A DNA stretch of 64,000 nucleotides, taken from contig NZ_AP023212.1 of the NCBI RefSeq assembly GCF_016593255.1, positions 2,233,890-2,297,889 on the forward strand, given 5' to 3'. Each line of letters opens with the position of its first letter. Position 1 is the first letter of the stretch. The stretch is from Hydrogenimonas urashimensis (GTDB lineage Bacteria; Campylobacterota; Campylobacteria; Campylobacterales; Hydrogenimonadaceae). The position numbers were made by a program, and so were the translations under genes. The notes beneath the pieces were generated by a model. It had not been told where the DNA came from and did not search any database. It worked only from the letters and a program-made list of their open reading frames with translations. Positions 34,711 to 43,712 of this stretch are shown one piece after another.

Positions 34711-35619
34711 ATGATACGGTTTCAAAACGGAAGATTTGTTGGAAAATACGACACTTCCGACTATGGAGGAGTCTTCCAGATTCTAAAATGGAAGCTTTTT
34801 TACAGACGCAAAAACGTAGAGGATGGCAGTACTTTAAAACCGGTCGATATGTCCGAAAAATTGGCCAGTAAGGAAGATTTTCTTTGCTGGATTTCCCACG
34901 CTTCCTTTCTTGTGCAGCTCAACCACAAGCGCATTTTGATCGACCCCGTTTTTGGCAATATCCCTTTTTACCGACGCGCGATCCCCGCTGCTTATGCGCC
35001 ACACATGCTTGGCAAGATCGACTATCTTCTTATCTCCCATACCCACTACGATCACTTCGATGCCCCTTCGATCGCGGAGATTTCGAAAACGTCACCGGTG
35101 GCGATCGTGCCGCTACGTATGGACAAACCATTGAAGCGAATCGTTCCTAAACTTGAGTGTATTCGGCTTGGGTGGTATGAGTGCCATGAACAGGATGGAA
35201 TAAAAATCACACTCGTTCCCGCCAGACACTGGGGAAGGCGCGGCCTGTTTGATAAAAATCGTGTCCTTTGGGGTGGTTACATCATTCAAAGCGCTGATAT
35301 AACCATCTATTTTGCGGGAGATACGGCTGTGGGTGAGCATTTTCAAGAGATCGGCAAGCGCTTTTCCATCGATTGGGCACTTTTGCCTATCGGTGCGTAT
35401 GAGCCGGAATTTGTGATGAAACATCACCATCTCAATCCCGAAGAAGCCTTCGGCGCCTACCGGCAGCTTGGAGCGAAAAAGATGATCCCTATGCATTACG
35501 GCACTTTCCGGCTCAGTGACGAACCTCTGGGTGAGCCGTTGAAACGGATCGAAAAGATCGCCGCGACACATCCCGGAATGCTGGAGATTCTCAAGCCGGG
35601 TGAAGTAATGAGATTGTGA
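34711..35619 (+). CDS. Metallo-beta-lactamase-fold hydrolase, NAPE-PLD/UlaG-like
   Basis: This 302-residue cytoplasmic-looking enzyme has the metal-binding motif SHTHYDHFD (HxHxDH), then PARHWGRRG, YFAGDTA with the bridging Asp, and HHHLNPEEA and PMHYGTF late in the chain, the arrangement of NAPE-hydrolysing phospholipase D-like proteins. In bacteria many relatives are of unknown substrate; phospholipid or lactone hydrolysis is possible. ATG follows the upstream stop without a gap, with no clear ribosome-binding site, so it is probably coupled. It is the last gene of the operon, and no terminator is evident. Confidence 0.8.
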   Translation: MIRFQNGRFVGKYDTSDYGGVFQILKWKLFYRRKNVEDGSTLKPVDMSEKLASKEDFLCWISHASFLVQLNHKRILIDPVFGNIPFYRRAIPAAYAPHMLGKIDYLLISHTHYDHFDAPSIAEISKTSPVAIVPLRMDKPLKRIVPKLECIRLGWYECHEQDGIKITLVPARHWGRRGLFDKNRVLWGGYIIQSADITIYFAGDTAVGEHFQEIGKRFSIDWALLPIGAYEPEFVMKHHHLNPEEAFGAYRQLGAKKMIPMHYGTFRLSDEPLGEPLKRIEKIAATHPGMLEILKPGEVMRL

Positions 35620-35778
35620 AATGTTTGAATTGTAACCATTTTTTCGGTGCGTTGGCAGTTGCGTGTGCATGAAAGCCCTATGCGGTCCATGTGACGTAGA
35701 AGATGGCAGAAACTGTGCGATGCCTGCGTCTTGTTACGTGGTGCACCATCGTTTTTTTCCGTCACTTCCCCTCAGCCC

Positions 35779-35794
35779 TTCATGAAAAATTCAT
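35779..35794 (+). promoter_or_regulatory. Pho-box-like direct repeat upstream of the glycan-modification operon
   Basis: TTCATGAAAAATTCAT repeats TTCAT with 11-bp phasing and matches the site at 28850 at 15 of 16 positions, with similarity continuing into TCCT. A third TTCAT follows at once. The shared site suggests one regulator for both operons. Confidence 0.55.
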
Positions 35795-35800
35795 ATTCAT

Positions 35801-35815
35801 CCTCTAATTTAGAGG
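35801..35815. promoter_or_regulatory. Short perfect palindrome in the leader of the glycosyltransferase gene
   Basis: CCTCTAA-T-TTAGAGG has 7-bp perfect arms around one base and lies 28 bases before the start codon, overlapping the place where a -10 would fall. It could be an operator or a small 5' hairpin. Confidence 0.35.
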
Positions 35816-35843
35816 CACAAATACAAAAATTTAGGAACAGCGT

Positions 35844-36566
35844 ATGAAAAAATTCGAGTTGACCATTATCGTACCTGTATACAACGAAATTGAGAACCTC
35901 CCGCGGTTGGGTGCGGTTTTGCGGAACTATCTTGACAGAGCATCCAGAAAAAGCTGTGTACTGTTTGTAGATGACGGTTCCACCGATGGAAGCGGCAGTG
36001 CGATCCATAAACTTTGTAGAGAAGAGGAACGTTTCTTCTGTATCTCTTTTCGTCAAAACCGTGGGCTCAGTACGGCGATCAAAGCGGGAATCGACTATTG
36101 TGATACCCCGATATTGGGCTATATCGATGCAGATCTGCAGACCACGCCGGAAGATTTTGAATTGTTGCTACCCTTTATCGAAGAGTATGATGCCGTGGTC
36201 GGTTATCGCACCAAACGAAAAGATAGTTGGAGCAAAAAGATACAGTCCAAAATCGCCAATGCCATCCGGCGATGTATGATCGATGACGGGATTATCGACA
36301 CCGGATGCCCGCTCAAACTTTTTCGCACCGATATATGCAAAAAAATTCCCTTTTTCGATGGCATGCACCGCTTCTGGGCGGCACTTGTACTGCTTGAAAA
36401 CGGCCGTGTGAAGCAGGTGCCCGTCCGGCATTTCGAACGTATCGCCGGAAAATCGAAATTCAACTTTTTCAACCGATCCATCCGACCTTTGCAGGATATG
36501 TTGGCGTTTCGCTGGATGAAAAACCGATATATTCACTATGTCTTCGTTTCGGAGATACTGCCTTGA
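35844..36566 (+). CDS. Family-2 glycosyltransferase, ArnC/DPM1-like
   Basis: This 240-residue GT-A enzyme opens with LTIIVPVYNEIENLPRL and has VDDGSTDGS and YIDADLQTTPEDF (the DxD region), the pattern of dolichyl/undecaprenyl-phosphate sugar transferases such as ArnC. It lacks the two C-terminal membrane helices of ArnC. It would transfer a sugar from a nucleotide donor to polyprenyl phosphate at the inner membrane. The next genes (LABN protein and ArnT-like transferase) fit a pathway that flips and delivers that sugar. The stop overlaps the next TTG start. Confidence 0.85.
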   Translation: MKKFELTIIVPVYNEIENLPRLGAVLRNYLDRASRKSCVLFVDDGSTDGSGSAIHKLCREEERFFCISFRQNRGLSTAIKAGIDYCDTPILGYIDADLQTTPEDFELLLPFIEEYDAVVGYRTKRKDSWSKKIQSKIANAIRRCMIDDGIIDTGCPLKLFRTDICKKIPFFDGMHRFWAALVLLENGRVKQVPVRHFERIAGKSKFNFFNRSIRPLQDMLAFRWMKNRYIHYVFVSEILP

Positions 36567-37216
36567 GCTTCTCCTGGTGGATTTACGGCATAGGGTTTTT
36601 GGCCCAGGCACTCTTTTCTGCCCGGCTGCTGGTGCAGTGGATTCACTCCGAACGGATGCGACGCGTGATGACACCGGAGCTTTTCTGGGAGTTGAGTCTG
36701 CTGGCCTCTTTTTTGATGTTCGTCTACGGTTGGCTCCATGACGATTTCGCCATCGTGCTGGGACAGAGTGTCAGTTATTTCATCTACATCCGCAATATGC
36801 AGCTGCAAGGGACGTGGTCCCGGCTCTCCAGGACACTTCGGGGCTTTTTGCTTCTTTTTCCGTTGCTGGTGTTGGGATATGGGTTCAATAACGGCGAAAT
36901 CGATAGCGCCCGTTTTTTTCACAATCCGGCCATTCCGAACTGGCTGCTTGTGTGGGGCAGTGCGGGACAGCTGCTCTTTACATTCCGTTTCGTCTACCAG
37001 TGGTTGCTTTCGGAACGGGCACGCCATTCGCACCTTCCCGTGGGATTCTGGCTCATCAGCCTTGCAGGCTCTTCGATGATACTTCTGTATGCCATATGGC
37101 GCCGTGATCCGGTGCTTTTTATTGGGCAGATTTTCGGTTTTGTCGTCTATGGCCGTAATCTTTGGCTCTATTTTCTCGCAAAAGGGAGGCGCATTCCTGA
37201 TGAAAACCGGATTTGA
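36563..37216 (+). CDS. LABN-domain (lipid A biosynthesis N-terminal) membrane protein
   Basis: This 217-residue protein consists of two similar halves of three helices each: FLAQALFSARLLVQWIHSER and SAGQLLFTFRFVYQWLLSER (each split by the turn) both end in the Q-W-SER pattern of the LABN domain. Stand-alone LABN proteins are often found with ArnC/ArnT-like genes and may help carry lipid-linked sugars. TTG 36563 overlaps the glycosyltransferase stop (TTGA). Confidence 0.8.
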   Translation: MSFSWWIYGIGFLAQALFSARLLVQWIHSERMRRVMTPELFWELSLLASFLMFVYGWLHDDFAIVLGQSVSYFIYIRNMQLQGTWSRLSRTLRGFLLLFPLLVLGYGFNNGEIDSARFFHNPAIPNWLLVWGSAGQLLFTFRFVYQWLLSERARHSHLPVGFWLISLAGSSMILLYAIWRRDPVLFIGQIFGFVVYGRNLWLYFLAKGRRIPDENRI

Positions 37217-38828
37217 TCGAAGCATGGCGCTTTTTTTGTTTTTTGCGGCGGTGGTACTTCTTATGGGTGCGGGAAGTTACGGGGTGATCGAAACGAGTGA
37301 CGCCCGTTACGCCGAAATTGCACGGGAGATGCTGCATGGCGAAGACTGGCTCCATCCTTCTTTACTTGGGATACACCATTATCACAAGCCGCCGTTGACC
37401 TATCAGATCACGGCGCTTGGATATGAGATTTTCGGTATCAATCCATTCGGCGCACGTTTTTTCCTCCAGATTTCGGTCTTGCTGCAACTGTGGGTTGTCT
37501 ATGCGATGGCAAGGGCGTTGGGGTTGAGAGAGCAGCCCGCCCGTAGGGCGGCCATCATCTATTTTACTTTTCCCCTCGTGCTGGCCTCTTCGCGCGACCT
37601 GACGACCGATTCCTTTTTGACCACATTCGCACTGGCGACCATGTATGCCTGGATTCGGTATCGACGGCAGGGTCGTGTAGGGTGGCTCTATCTTTTCGCT
37701 CTTTTTCTGGGGTTGGGTTTCTTGACCAAAGGACCGGTCGTTCTGATCGCACCCGGGCTTTTGGCTCTTTTGTGGCGGCCGGAAATGCCACGGCATAAGG
37801 TTTCAAAACGCCATCGATTCGCAGCTTTCGCCCTGTTCGTATTGCTGGCGGGGTCCTGGTTCGTCTATTTGGCATGGGAAAATCCCGCGTTTTGGAACTA
37901 TTTCATCGAACGCCAAACCGTCCAGCGTTTTGGTAGCAACGTTTTTCATCGGCATGAACCCTTCTGGTATTACTGGGTTTTCGCTCCGTTGGTCGGCCTG
38001 CCCTGGCTGGCGGCACTGCCGTGGTTGTTGGTGAAGGCAGGAGAAAGAGGCAGGAAAGAGAAGCTTCTTAGTACACTCTTGTTGGCCGGTGGCATCGGCA
38101 TCCTCTTTTTCTCACTCTCTTCTTCCAAACGGATCTTCTATATTCTTCCTCTTTTCGTTTTTTTCGCCCTGGCGACCGCCATCTTGATCGACCGGTTGGA
38201 GAACCGGGAGAGCCGTCGCCTGGCGAAAGGAATGACATTTTATACCGTGGGAGCTGCCATGCTCTTTTTCCTCATGCCGTGGTTGCCTTTGAAAAATGTG
38301 CATGTTCCTCCCATCGTCGACCTTTATGCGTTGGGGGCGCTGGCGGCGACAGGATGGATGTGGCGTTATGTCGATTCCAGCAAAAGCCGGGCGGTGCTGA
38401 CGGCATCCATCGCGTCTGTGGTATTGCTTTTGTCGGCTACGGCGACGCTCTCGCTCTCTTCCGCCTCTTTCAAAATCGCCGACCCTGTGGCGAAATGGAT
38501 TCGTCTCCATCACCTGCAGAATCGGACACTACTGGTTTACGACAGGCGTCTTCCTTCGCTGGCTTTCGCCCTGGACAAACCGATTGTCTCCCTCTATGAC
38601 GGCAGTCGCGATCTTGACCGGGAGACACAGTTCGAACGGAGTGATCGATGGAAAAAAACGCTTTACAATCTTAAAGATCCCGAAGATGAGAAGCGACTGA
38701 AACGTGCACTCTCTGGCACTTCCTATTTATTGGTTCTTTATAGAAAAAGATTGCCCAAAAATCGGCAGTGGCTCATGGAAAATCTTGGGCATCAACAAAA
38801 AATCGGTCGGTGGAAGCTCTATTTTTGA
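37200..38828 (+). CDS. ArnT-like (PMT family) glycosyltransferase
   Basis: This 542-residue GT-C enzyme has 12 or so helices. The first periplasmic loop carries IETSDARYAEIAREML, which contains the catalytic Asp-Glu region of ArnT/PMT enzymes, followed by HYHKPPLTYQITALGY and FLTKGPVVLIAPG. ArnT transfers aminoarabinose from undecaprenyl phosphate to lipid A. The sugar here is unknown, as no ArnA/B genes are near. ATG 37200 has AAAGGGAGG upstream and overlaps the previous gene by 17 bases. The C-terminal domain is about 110 residues. Confidence 0.85.
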   Translation: MKTGFDRSMALFLFFAAVVLLMGAGSYGVIETSDARYAEIAREMLHGEDWLHPSLLGIHHYHKPPLTYQITALGYEIFGINPFGARFFLQISVLLQLWVVYAMARALGLREQPARRAAIIYFTFPLVLASSRDLTTDSFLTTFALATMYAWIRYRRQGRVGWLYLFALFLGLGFLTKGPVVLIAPGLLALLWRPEMPRHKVSKRHRFAAFALFVLLAGSWFVYLAWENPAFWNYFIERQTVQRFGSNVFHRHEPFWYYWVFAPLVGLPWLAALPWLLVKAGERGRKEKLLSTLLLAGGIGILFFSLSSSKRIFYILPLFVFFALATAILIDRLENRESRRLAKGMTFYTVGAAMLFFLMPWLPLKNVHVPPIVDLYALGALAATGWMWRYVDSSKSRAVLTASIASVVLLLSATATLSLSSASFKIADPVAKWIRLHHLQNRTLLVYDRRLPSLAFALDKPIVSLYDGSRDLDRETQFERSDRWKKTLYNLKDPEDEKRLKRALSGTSYLLVLYRKRLPKNRQWLMENLGHQQKIGRWKLYF

Positions 38829-38850
38829 GCCTTTAGATTTTCCATCGAAT

Positions 38851-41406
38851 CTATGTTTTGGAGTGATCTGAATGGGATGACGAATCAGTCAACTTCTTGA
38901 CGATGAGATCCCTGTTTTCGCAGAATTTCCCGTTTTTTTCGATCAAAAAGAGGTCGTTGACCCGGTCTTTCCGTGTCGTGATGACCGCCGTGGCGATATC
39001 GATGCCCAGTTCGTCGAAGTAGTGGGCCACGTAAGCCATCAGTCCGCGCTGATTGGCGGTTTTGATCTGCATCAAGGCGTAAGTTTTCGTATGCTCGCAG
39101 TCGATGGTGATCTCCCTGGGTTTGATGAGTGGTTTCTTGAGTTTGATTTTTTTGTTCATGTCGAACGAATCGTGAATAATCTGCTCGACCATCGGAATCT
39201 CTTCGTCGGCGATGGTGTCGTTGAACTCCAGAACGAAATATTTGACCCCGTCAAAGAGTTTGAAAATCTCCATCGTGACCAGTTCCAAGTGGCTCAGTTT
39301 TCCCAACAGATAGCCGAGATTGATAGGGATTTTCCGGTAAATTTCGATTTTCAGCGTCTCACCTGCCGTAATCTGCATATCGTAGTCAAGAACGGTGCGC
39401 GCCCTTTTGGCGATATCGAGAATCTCTTTCGTTGAATGTTTGATGAAAAAGAGGTTGGATTCGATTGAAAGAATCTTCTTCTGCAGGGACCTGGGAAGCT
39501 CCTTGAACTCAAGAATGCGTCTGAGTGCGTGCTCCCTTCGCAAACGTTTGGCCGTTTCGTCGATAATGGCGGGTTTTTCAAGCATTTCGACTGCGGCAAA
39601 ATAGAGGGTCTTGAGCATCCGCTCGGTAAAGGCGTTGTAGACATTTTCCCCGACGGCGTTAACATCGCAATAGGTGAGAATGAAGAGCATATCCAGCAGT
39701 TTGCGATTGCTCAGAGGTGCGACGAATCGGGAGACGGTCGACTCGTCGTAGATATCTTCGTTATGGATTGTATAGGTCATGCGCGTATGGTGTCGGATAA
39801 GCAAAATGCCCTCTTTGATGAGCTCTTCGCCAAGGCCGAGTTTCTTCGCATAGATTTTAAAAAGGTCCGCTCCGACATCTCGATGGTCCCTGATGCGTCC
39901 CTTGCCGGCATCGTGGAGCAGAGCGACGAGTTTCAGCATCGCCCGGGAGTCTCTGTCGAGTCCTTCGAACATCGGCTTGAGAAGTTCGTGCCGGAGATTG
40001 TCCAGTGCGAGCAGTGTATGGTAGGAGTGCAGGTCCACAGGGTAGTGGTGGTATCCGTCGAACTGCGGCAGATACATGATGCGTTTCATCGGCGGGATGG
40101 TCTGGGGAAGTTTGCCGCTTCGGTAGAGTGCTTTGATGACGGAGGCGCTGTAGGGGAGATAGAAAATCTGCCGGATAGCGGTGGTCAACTGCTTTCCTTT
40201 GCTTTTGGGAACCTCTGTGCGGTCGATCAGATGCTCAAAGGAGGCATCGGTTACGACCGGAAAGCGGGCCGCCTCTTTCAACAGAAGTTTGAGATAGGAA
40301 AGAAACGTCCGCGGTTTCAGGTTTCTGCGTGCATAGAGTGTGTCCTGGCATCGGAAAATACCGGGTTCAACCATCTCTTTTTTCAGCAATGGAATATGCC
40401 TTGCATCGAAGAGGTAGGGTCGGCTGAGCAGACCTACCCAGTAGGAACTCTTTTTCCGAATGATGTCCAAGGAGTGGAGGGTGCGTGTGACAAGCTCTTT
40501 TTGCGCCTTTTGCGGATTTCTCTTTTCGATACCCAGCAGATCGGTCACATTGGGGACGAGTTCAAGGCGCAGGGTGTCCTCTTTTTTCTTCGCACTCAGG
40601 TGCAGTGCGGATCGGACCCGGAAGATGAATTCCAGTGCCGAGCGGTACTCCGCGTAGTCGGCTTCGTCGATGACGCCGCCTACCAGTTCACGAAGGCGGG
40701 AGACATGGTGCCGCACCGATGCGATCCAGAAGGCGAGGTTGGCATCACGGATGCCTCCCACACACTCTTTGATGTTCGGCTCCATTGTGACAGGGTGTTT
40801 GGTATGCCGTGCTTCGGCCTCTTCGAGTTTGCTCAGAACATACTCTTTGGGCTTCTTCCGGCGGATGAGGCCGAGCTCTCTTTGTGTCTCCATCCAGATG
40901 AAATTTGAGCCGATGATGAAACGCGATTCCATCAACGCCGTCTTGATCGTGATATCCTCCTCCGCCACGTCGGACAGCTCCGCTATCTCGTGCACCCTGT
41001 GCCCAAGCTGGAAGCCGGCGTCCCAGGCGATATAGAGAATCTTTTCGATAATCTCCCTGATGTTGTAGCCGGGTATCTCTTTGTAGACGATCATCAGGTC
41101 GATGTCGCTGTAGACACAGAGCTGTTCGCGGCCGTAGCTTCCCAGGGCAACCAGTGCGATAGGTACGGAGTTGCGCATGGGCTGGAACTCCCGAAACATC
41201 TTGCGAAGAACCACTTTGTAGATGATGGAGAGAAAATAATCGATCTTCCGGGTGTGATGGACGAAAAAAGCTTTTCCCTGGGTCTCCTTGAAGATCTCTT
41301 CGAGATTGTCAAGATACTCCTTGATAGCCTGTTTGAGCAGTTTGGAGATCTGAAAATCCGGAGCGTCCTGATTGAGCAGTGATTCGATTTCGACGGTCAA
41401 ATCCAC
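38851..41406 (-). CDS. glnD: PII uridylyltransferase / uridylyl-removing enzyme
   Basis: This 851-residue nitrogen-status sensor has a nucleotidyltransferase domain with VALGSYGREQLCVYSDIDL, a central HD domain with ALLHDAGKGRIRDHRDVG, and C-terminal ACT domains (TYALMQIKTANQRGLMAYVAHYFDELGIDIATA, broken at the turn). It modifies the PII protein according to glutamine level. No glnB or amtB is adjacent. The start is GTG 41406 with AAAAGG upstream. The gene faces mqnE divergently. Confidence 0.93.
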   Translation of the reverse strand: MDLTVEIESLLNQDAPDFQISKLLKQAIKEYLDNLEEIFKETQGKAFFVHHTRKIDYFLSIIYKVVLRKMFREFQPMRNSVPIALVALGSYGREQLCVYSDIDLMIVYKEIPGYNIREIIEKILYIAWDAGFQLGHRVHEIAELSDVAEEDITIKTALMESRFIIGSNFIWMETQRELGLIRRKKPKEYVLSKLEEAEARHTKHPVTMEPNIKECVGGIRDANLAFWIASVRHHVSRLRELVGGVIDEADYAEYRSALEFIFRVRSALHLSAKKKEDTLRLELVPNVTDLLGIEKRNPQKAQKELVTRTLHSLDIIRKKSSYWVGLLSRPYLFDARHIPLLKKEMVEPGIFRCQDTLYARRNLKPRTFLSYLKLLLKEAARFPVVTDASFEHLIDRTEVPKSKGKQLTTAIRQIFYLPYSASVIKALYRSGKLPQTIPPMKRIMYLPQFDGYHHYPVDLHSYHTLLALDNLRHELLKPMFEGLDRDSRAMLKLVALLHDAGKGRIRDHRDVGADLFKIYAKKLGLGEELIKEGILLIRHHTRMTYTIHNEDIYDESTVSRFVAPLSNRKLLDMLFILTYCDVNAVGENVYNAFTERMLKTLYFAAVEMLEKPAIIDETAKRLRREHALRRILEFKELPRSLQKKILSIESNLFFIKHSTKEILDIAKRARTVLDYDMQITAGETLKIEIYRKIPINLGYLLGKLSHLELVTMEIFKLFDGVKYFVLEFNDTIADEEIPMVEQIIHDSFDMNKKIKLKKPLIKPREITIDCEHTKTYALMQIKTANQRGLMAYVAHYFDELGIDIATAVITTRKDRVNDLFLIEKNGKFCENRDLIVKKLTDSSSHSDHSKT

Positions 41407-41448
41407 GGTGAAACCTTTTTGCGAATGGGTAAAACTGTGTCGTTTGGG

Positions 41449-41454
41449 TATAAT
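41449..41454 (+). promoter_or_regulatory. -10 element of the mqnE promoter
   Basis: TATAAT preceded by TTGGG lies 31 bases upstream of the mqnE start, in the divergent gap between glnD and mqnE. Confidence 0.45.
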
Positions 41455-41485
41455 AGCGCAAAATTTAGGAATGGACGGTTAGACG

Positions 41486-42547
41486 ATGGATATAGTTGAA
41501 AAAGTTCGCAGCGGCGGGCGCATCGGGATGGATGATGCGCTGAAACTCTACGATCTGGACCTTTTTACGCTGGGAGAACTGGCCGATGAAAGACGCAGAG
41601 CGCTGCATGGGAAAAAGACCTATTTCAATATCAACCGCCATATCAATCCGACCAACGTCTGCAAGGATGTCTGCAAATTCTGCGCCTACAGCGCCAGCCG
41701 GAAAAACCCAAATCCCTACACGATGCCCCTCGAAGAGATCGTCGCCATCGCGAAGCAGACCTGGGAGAAAGGAGGCAAAGAGGTCCATATTGTCTCGGCA
41801 CACAACCCCGATGCCGGACTCGATTGGTATCTGGGCATGTTCAAAGCGATCAAGGAAGAGCTTCCCGATATTCATATCAAGGCACTGACAGCGGCCGAAA
41901 TCAACTTTCTGGCCGAAGAGTATGGACTCAGCGTCGACGAAGTGATCGACAAAATGGTCGAAAACGGGGTCGACTCGATGCCGGGAGGCGGAGCGGAAAT
42001 TTTCGACGAAGGGGTGCGCGACTATATATGCAAGGGAAAAGTGAGCAGCGAGGGATGGCTCGACATCCATCGCAAGTGGCACCTGCGCGGGAAAAAGTCG
42101 AACGCGACGATGCTTTTCGGGCATGTGGAGACGCGGGCGCACCGTATCGATCATATGCTTCGCCTGCGCAATCTTCAGGATGAAACGGGCGGATTCAACT
42201 GTTTCATACCGCTGGTTTACCAGAAGGAGAACAACTATCTCAGAGTGACCGACTTTCCCACCGGGCAGGAGATTCTCAAGACGATGGCTGTCGCCCGCAT
42301 CGTGTTGGACAATATTCCCCATCTTAAAGCCTACTGGGTTACGGCGACGATCAATCTCGCCCTGATCGCCCAGGAGTACGGTGCCAACGACCTTGACGGC
42401 ACTATAGAACGGGAGTCGATCCAGGCCGCGGCCGGCGCCAAAAGCGCCCACGGCATGCCGCTTGTGGAGTTCGTCCACCTGATCAAGGACAGCGGGTTTA
42501 TTCCTATTGAGCGTGACAGCCTCTACAACGAACTGAAAGTGTGGTGA
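41486..42547 (+). CDS. mqnE: Aminofutalosine synthase (radical SAM)
   Basis: This 353-residue enzyme catalyses the radical-SAM step of the futalosine menaquinone pathway. The cluster motif is CKDVCKFCAY (CxxxCxxC), preceded by INRHINPTNV and followed by the MqnE-type NPNPYTM. KALTAAEINFLAEEYG and MPGGGAEIF are also family segments. MqnC would have a different motif context. It shows that the organism makes menaquinone by the futalosine route, as in other Campylobacterota. The stop overlaps the next start as TGATG. Confidence 0.93.
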   Translation: MDIVEKVRSGGRIGMDDALKLYDLDLFTLGELADERRRALHGKKTYFNINRHINPTNVCKDVCKFCAYSASRKNPNPYTMPLEEIVAIAKQTWEKGGKEVHIVSAHNPDAGLDWYLGMFKAIKEELPDIHIKALTAAEINFLAEEYGLSVDEVIDKMVENGVDSMPGGGAEIFDEGVRDYICKGKVSSEGWLDIHRKWHLRGKKSNATMLFGHVETRAHRIDHMLRLRNLQDETGGFNCFIPLVYQKENNYLRVTDFPTGQEILKTMAVARIVLDNIPHLKAYWVTATINLALIAQEYGANDLDGTIERESIQAAAGAKSAHGMPLVEFVHLIKDSGFIPIERDSLYNELKVW

Positions 42548-43005
42548 TGAAACGCGTCCGGTACGATTACGAAACCTTCGTCAAAGATCTGAAACAACTG
42601 GCCGATTCGATTCCCGACTCTTTTAATGCCATCGTCGCGATCGCCCGCGGGGGCATGACGATGGCCCACCTCTTGGGAGAGTACTGGAACATTCGAAATG
42701 TCTTCGTCATCAACTCCATTGGCTATGAAGAGACGAGAAAACTGGAAAAGACGAAGGTTTTCAATATTCCCGATCTTCTACCCTGTGACGATATCCTGAT
42801 CGTCGACGACATTGCCGACAGCGGAGAGACGATCAAGGCGGTTCTTGATACACTCAAAGCGCGTTATCCCGACAAGCGGTTTAAAACAGCGACCCTATTC
42901 TTCAAGCCCAACAAGTCGATTGTCCGCCCCGATTACTGGCTCAAGGAGGTCGATGACGAGTGGATCGACTTTTTCTGGTCGGATGATCTCAAAGCGCTTA
43001 CCTGA
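42547..43005 (+). CDS. Phosphoribosyltransferase, xanthine/hypoxanthine type
   Basis: This 152-residue type-I PRTase has the PRPP-binding motif DDILIVDDIADSGET and an N-terminal VAIARGGMTMAHLL loop, most like Gpt-type purine transferases found near mqn genes. It would salvage a purine base, perhaps the adenine or hypoxanthine released by the futalosine pathway; this is inferred from position. ATG 42547 overlaps the mqnE stop; GTG 42541 would add two residues. It ends overlapping the convergent gene by 8 bases. Confidence 0.85.
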   Translation: MKRVRYDYETFVKDLKQLADSIPDSFNAIVAIARGGMTMAHLLGEYWNIRNVFVINSIGYEETRKLEKTKVFNIPDLLPCDDILIVDDIADSGETIKAVLDTLKARYPDKRFKTATLFFKPNKSIVRPDYWLKEVDDEWIDFFWSDDLKALT

Positions 43006-43690
43006 CTCCCATGCCGCCCATCATCTGACCGAAATCCATCGGTTGGCACTGTATGGCTTTTGAAACGGGAATCCGGGGTTTGGCCCCTTTTCCGAAATCC
43101 TCGAGGTACATCACCGTTTTGCCGTTGCTCACCATTTTGACAATCCCAAAAGGTGTCTCACTGCTGACCCAGATCTCTCCTTCGGCATTGGCGTCGGGAA
43201 GATCGCCTTTTTGGCTTTTGTAGACCGCCACATGGACCTTTTTGCCCGTCGGCGTGGTGTAGGTTCCAAAACGCAGGGCCGGTTTTTCGGGACTGTAGGC
43301 TTCGGGTGTTTTGGTCATGGGTTTCTCCTGCTGCTGCATCATCCCCGCCATATTCATCGACATACACATCAGTTGGGGACCCTGCTGCATCACCATTTTG
43401 ATCTCTTCGTCGCTCTTTTTATCCATCCATATCTGTGAAACCCCTCCGAATCCGCGCATTTGCGGGTTGTCTATAATGATTTCCACACCGTAGGCCGGTT
43501 TTCCGTCGATCTTCGCTTCACCCAGATAGATGAGCTTCTCTTTCATCTTTGAGCCTTTTCCCATCTTCATAACAAGGATGGCCCATTCGCCTTTTTTCAA
43601 CTCTTTAAACCCGGTGTAGTTCGATGCCGTTGCGGCAGTGGCGAACAGGAGCGACACCAGTGCCGTTACGATTCTGGTCCAGAGTTTCAT
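42998..43690 (-). CDS. Exported Met-rich protein of unknown function (DUF4412-like)
   Basis: This 230-residue protein has a signal peptide (LVSLLFATAATAS). The mature part is beta-rich. A methionine/glutamine-rich segment near residues 105-125 (LMCMSMNMAGMMQQQ) and a C-terminal MDFGQMMGGMGVR recall methionine-rich copper-handling sequences, but no His/Cys cluster accompanies them. The start at ATG 43690 was chosen because the long upstream extension has no ribosome-binding site and begins within the antiporter gene. Function unknown. Confidence 0.65.
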   Translation of the reverse strand: MKLWTRIVTALVSLLFATAATASNYTGFKELKKGEWAILVMKMGKGSKMKEKLIYLGEAKIDGKPAYGVEIIIDNPQMRGFGGVSQIWMDKKSDEEIKMVMQQGPQLMCMSMNMAGMMQQQEKPMTKTPEAYSPEKPALRFGTYTTPTGKKVHVAVYKSQKGDLPDANAEGEIWVSSETPFGIVKMVSNGKTVMYLEDFGKGAKPRIPVSKAIQCQPMDFGQMMGGMGVR

Positions 43691-43712
43691 GGCTTTCTCC
43701 TTTTTCTTGACA

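Noticed and set aside
39529..40908. Long antisense reading frame (459 aa) over glnD
   Set aside because: It mirrors the glnD codons, has no ribosome-binding site, and glnD itself has complete domain motifs.
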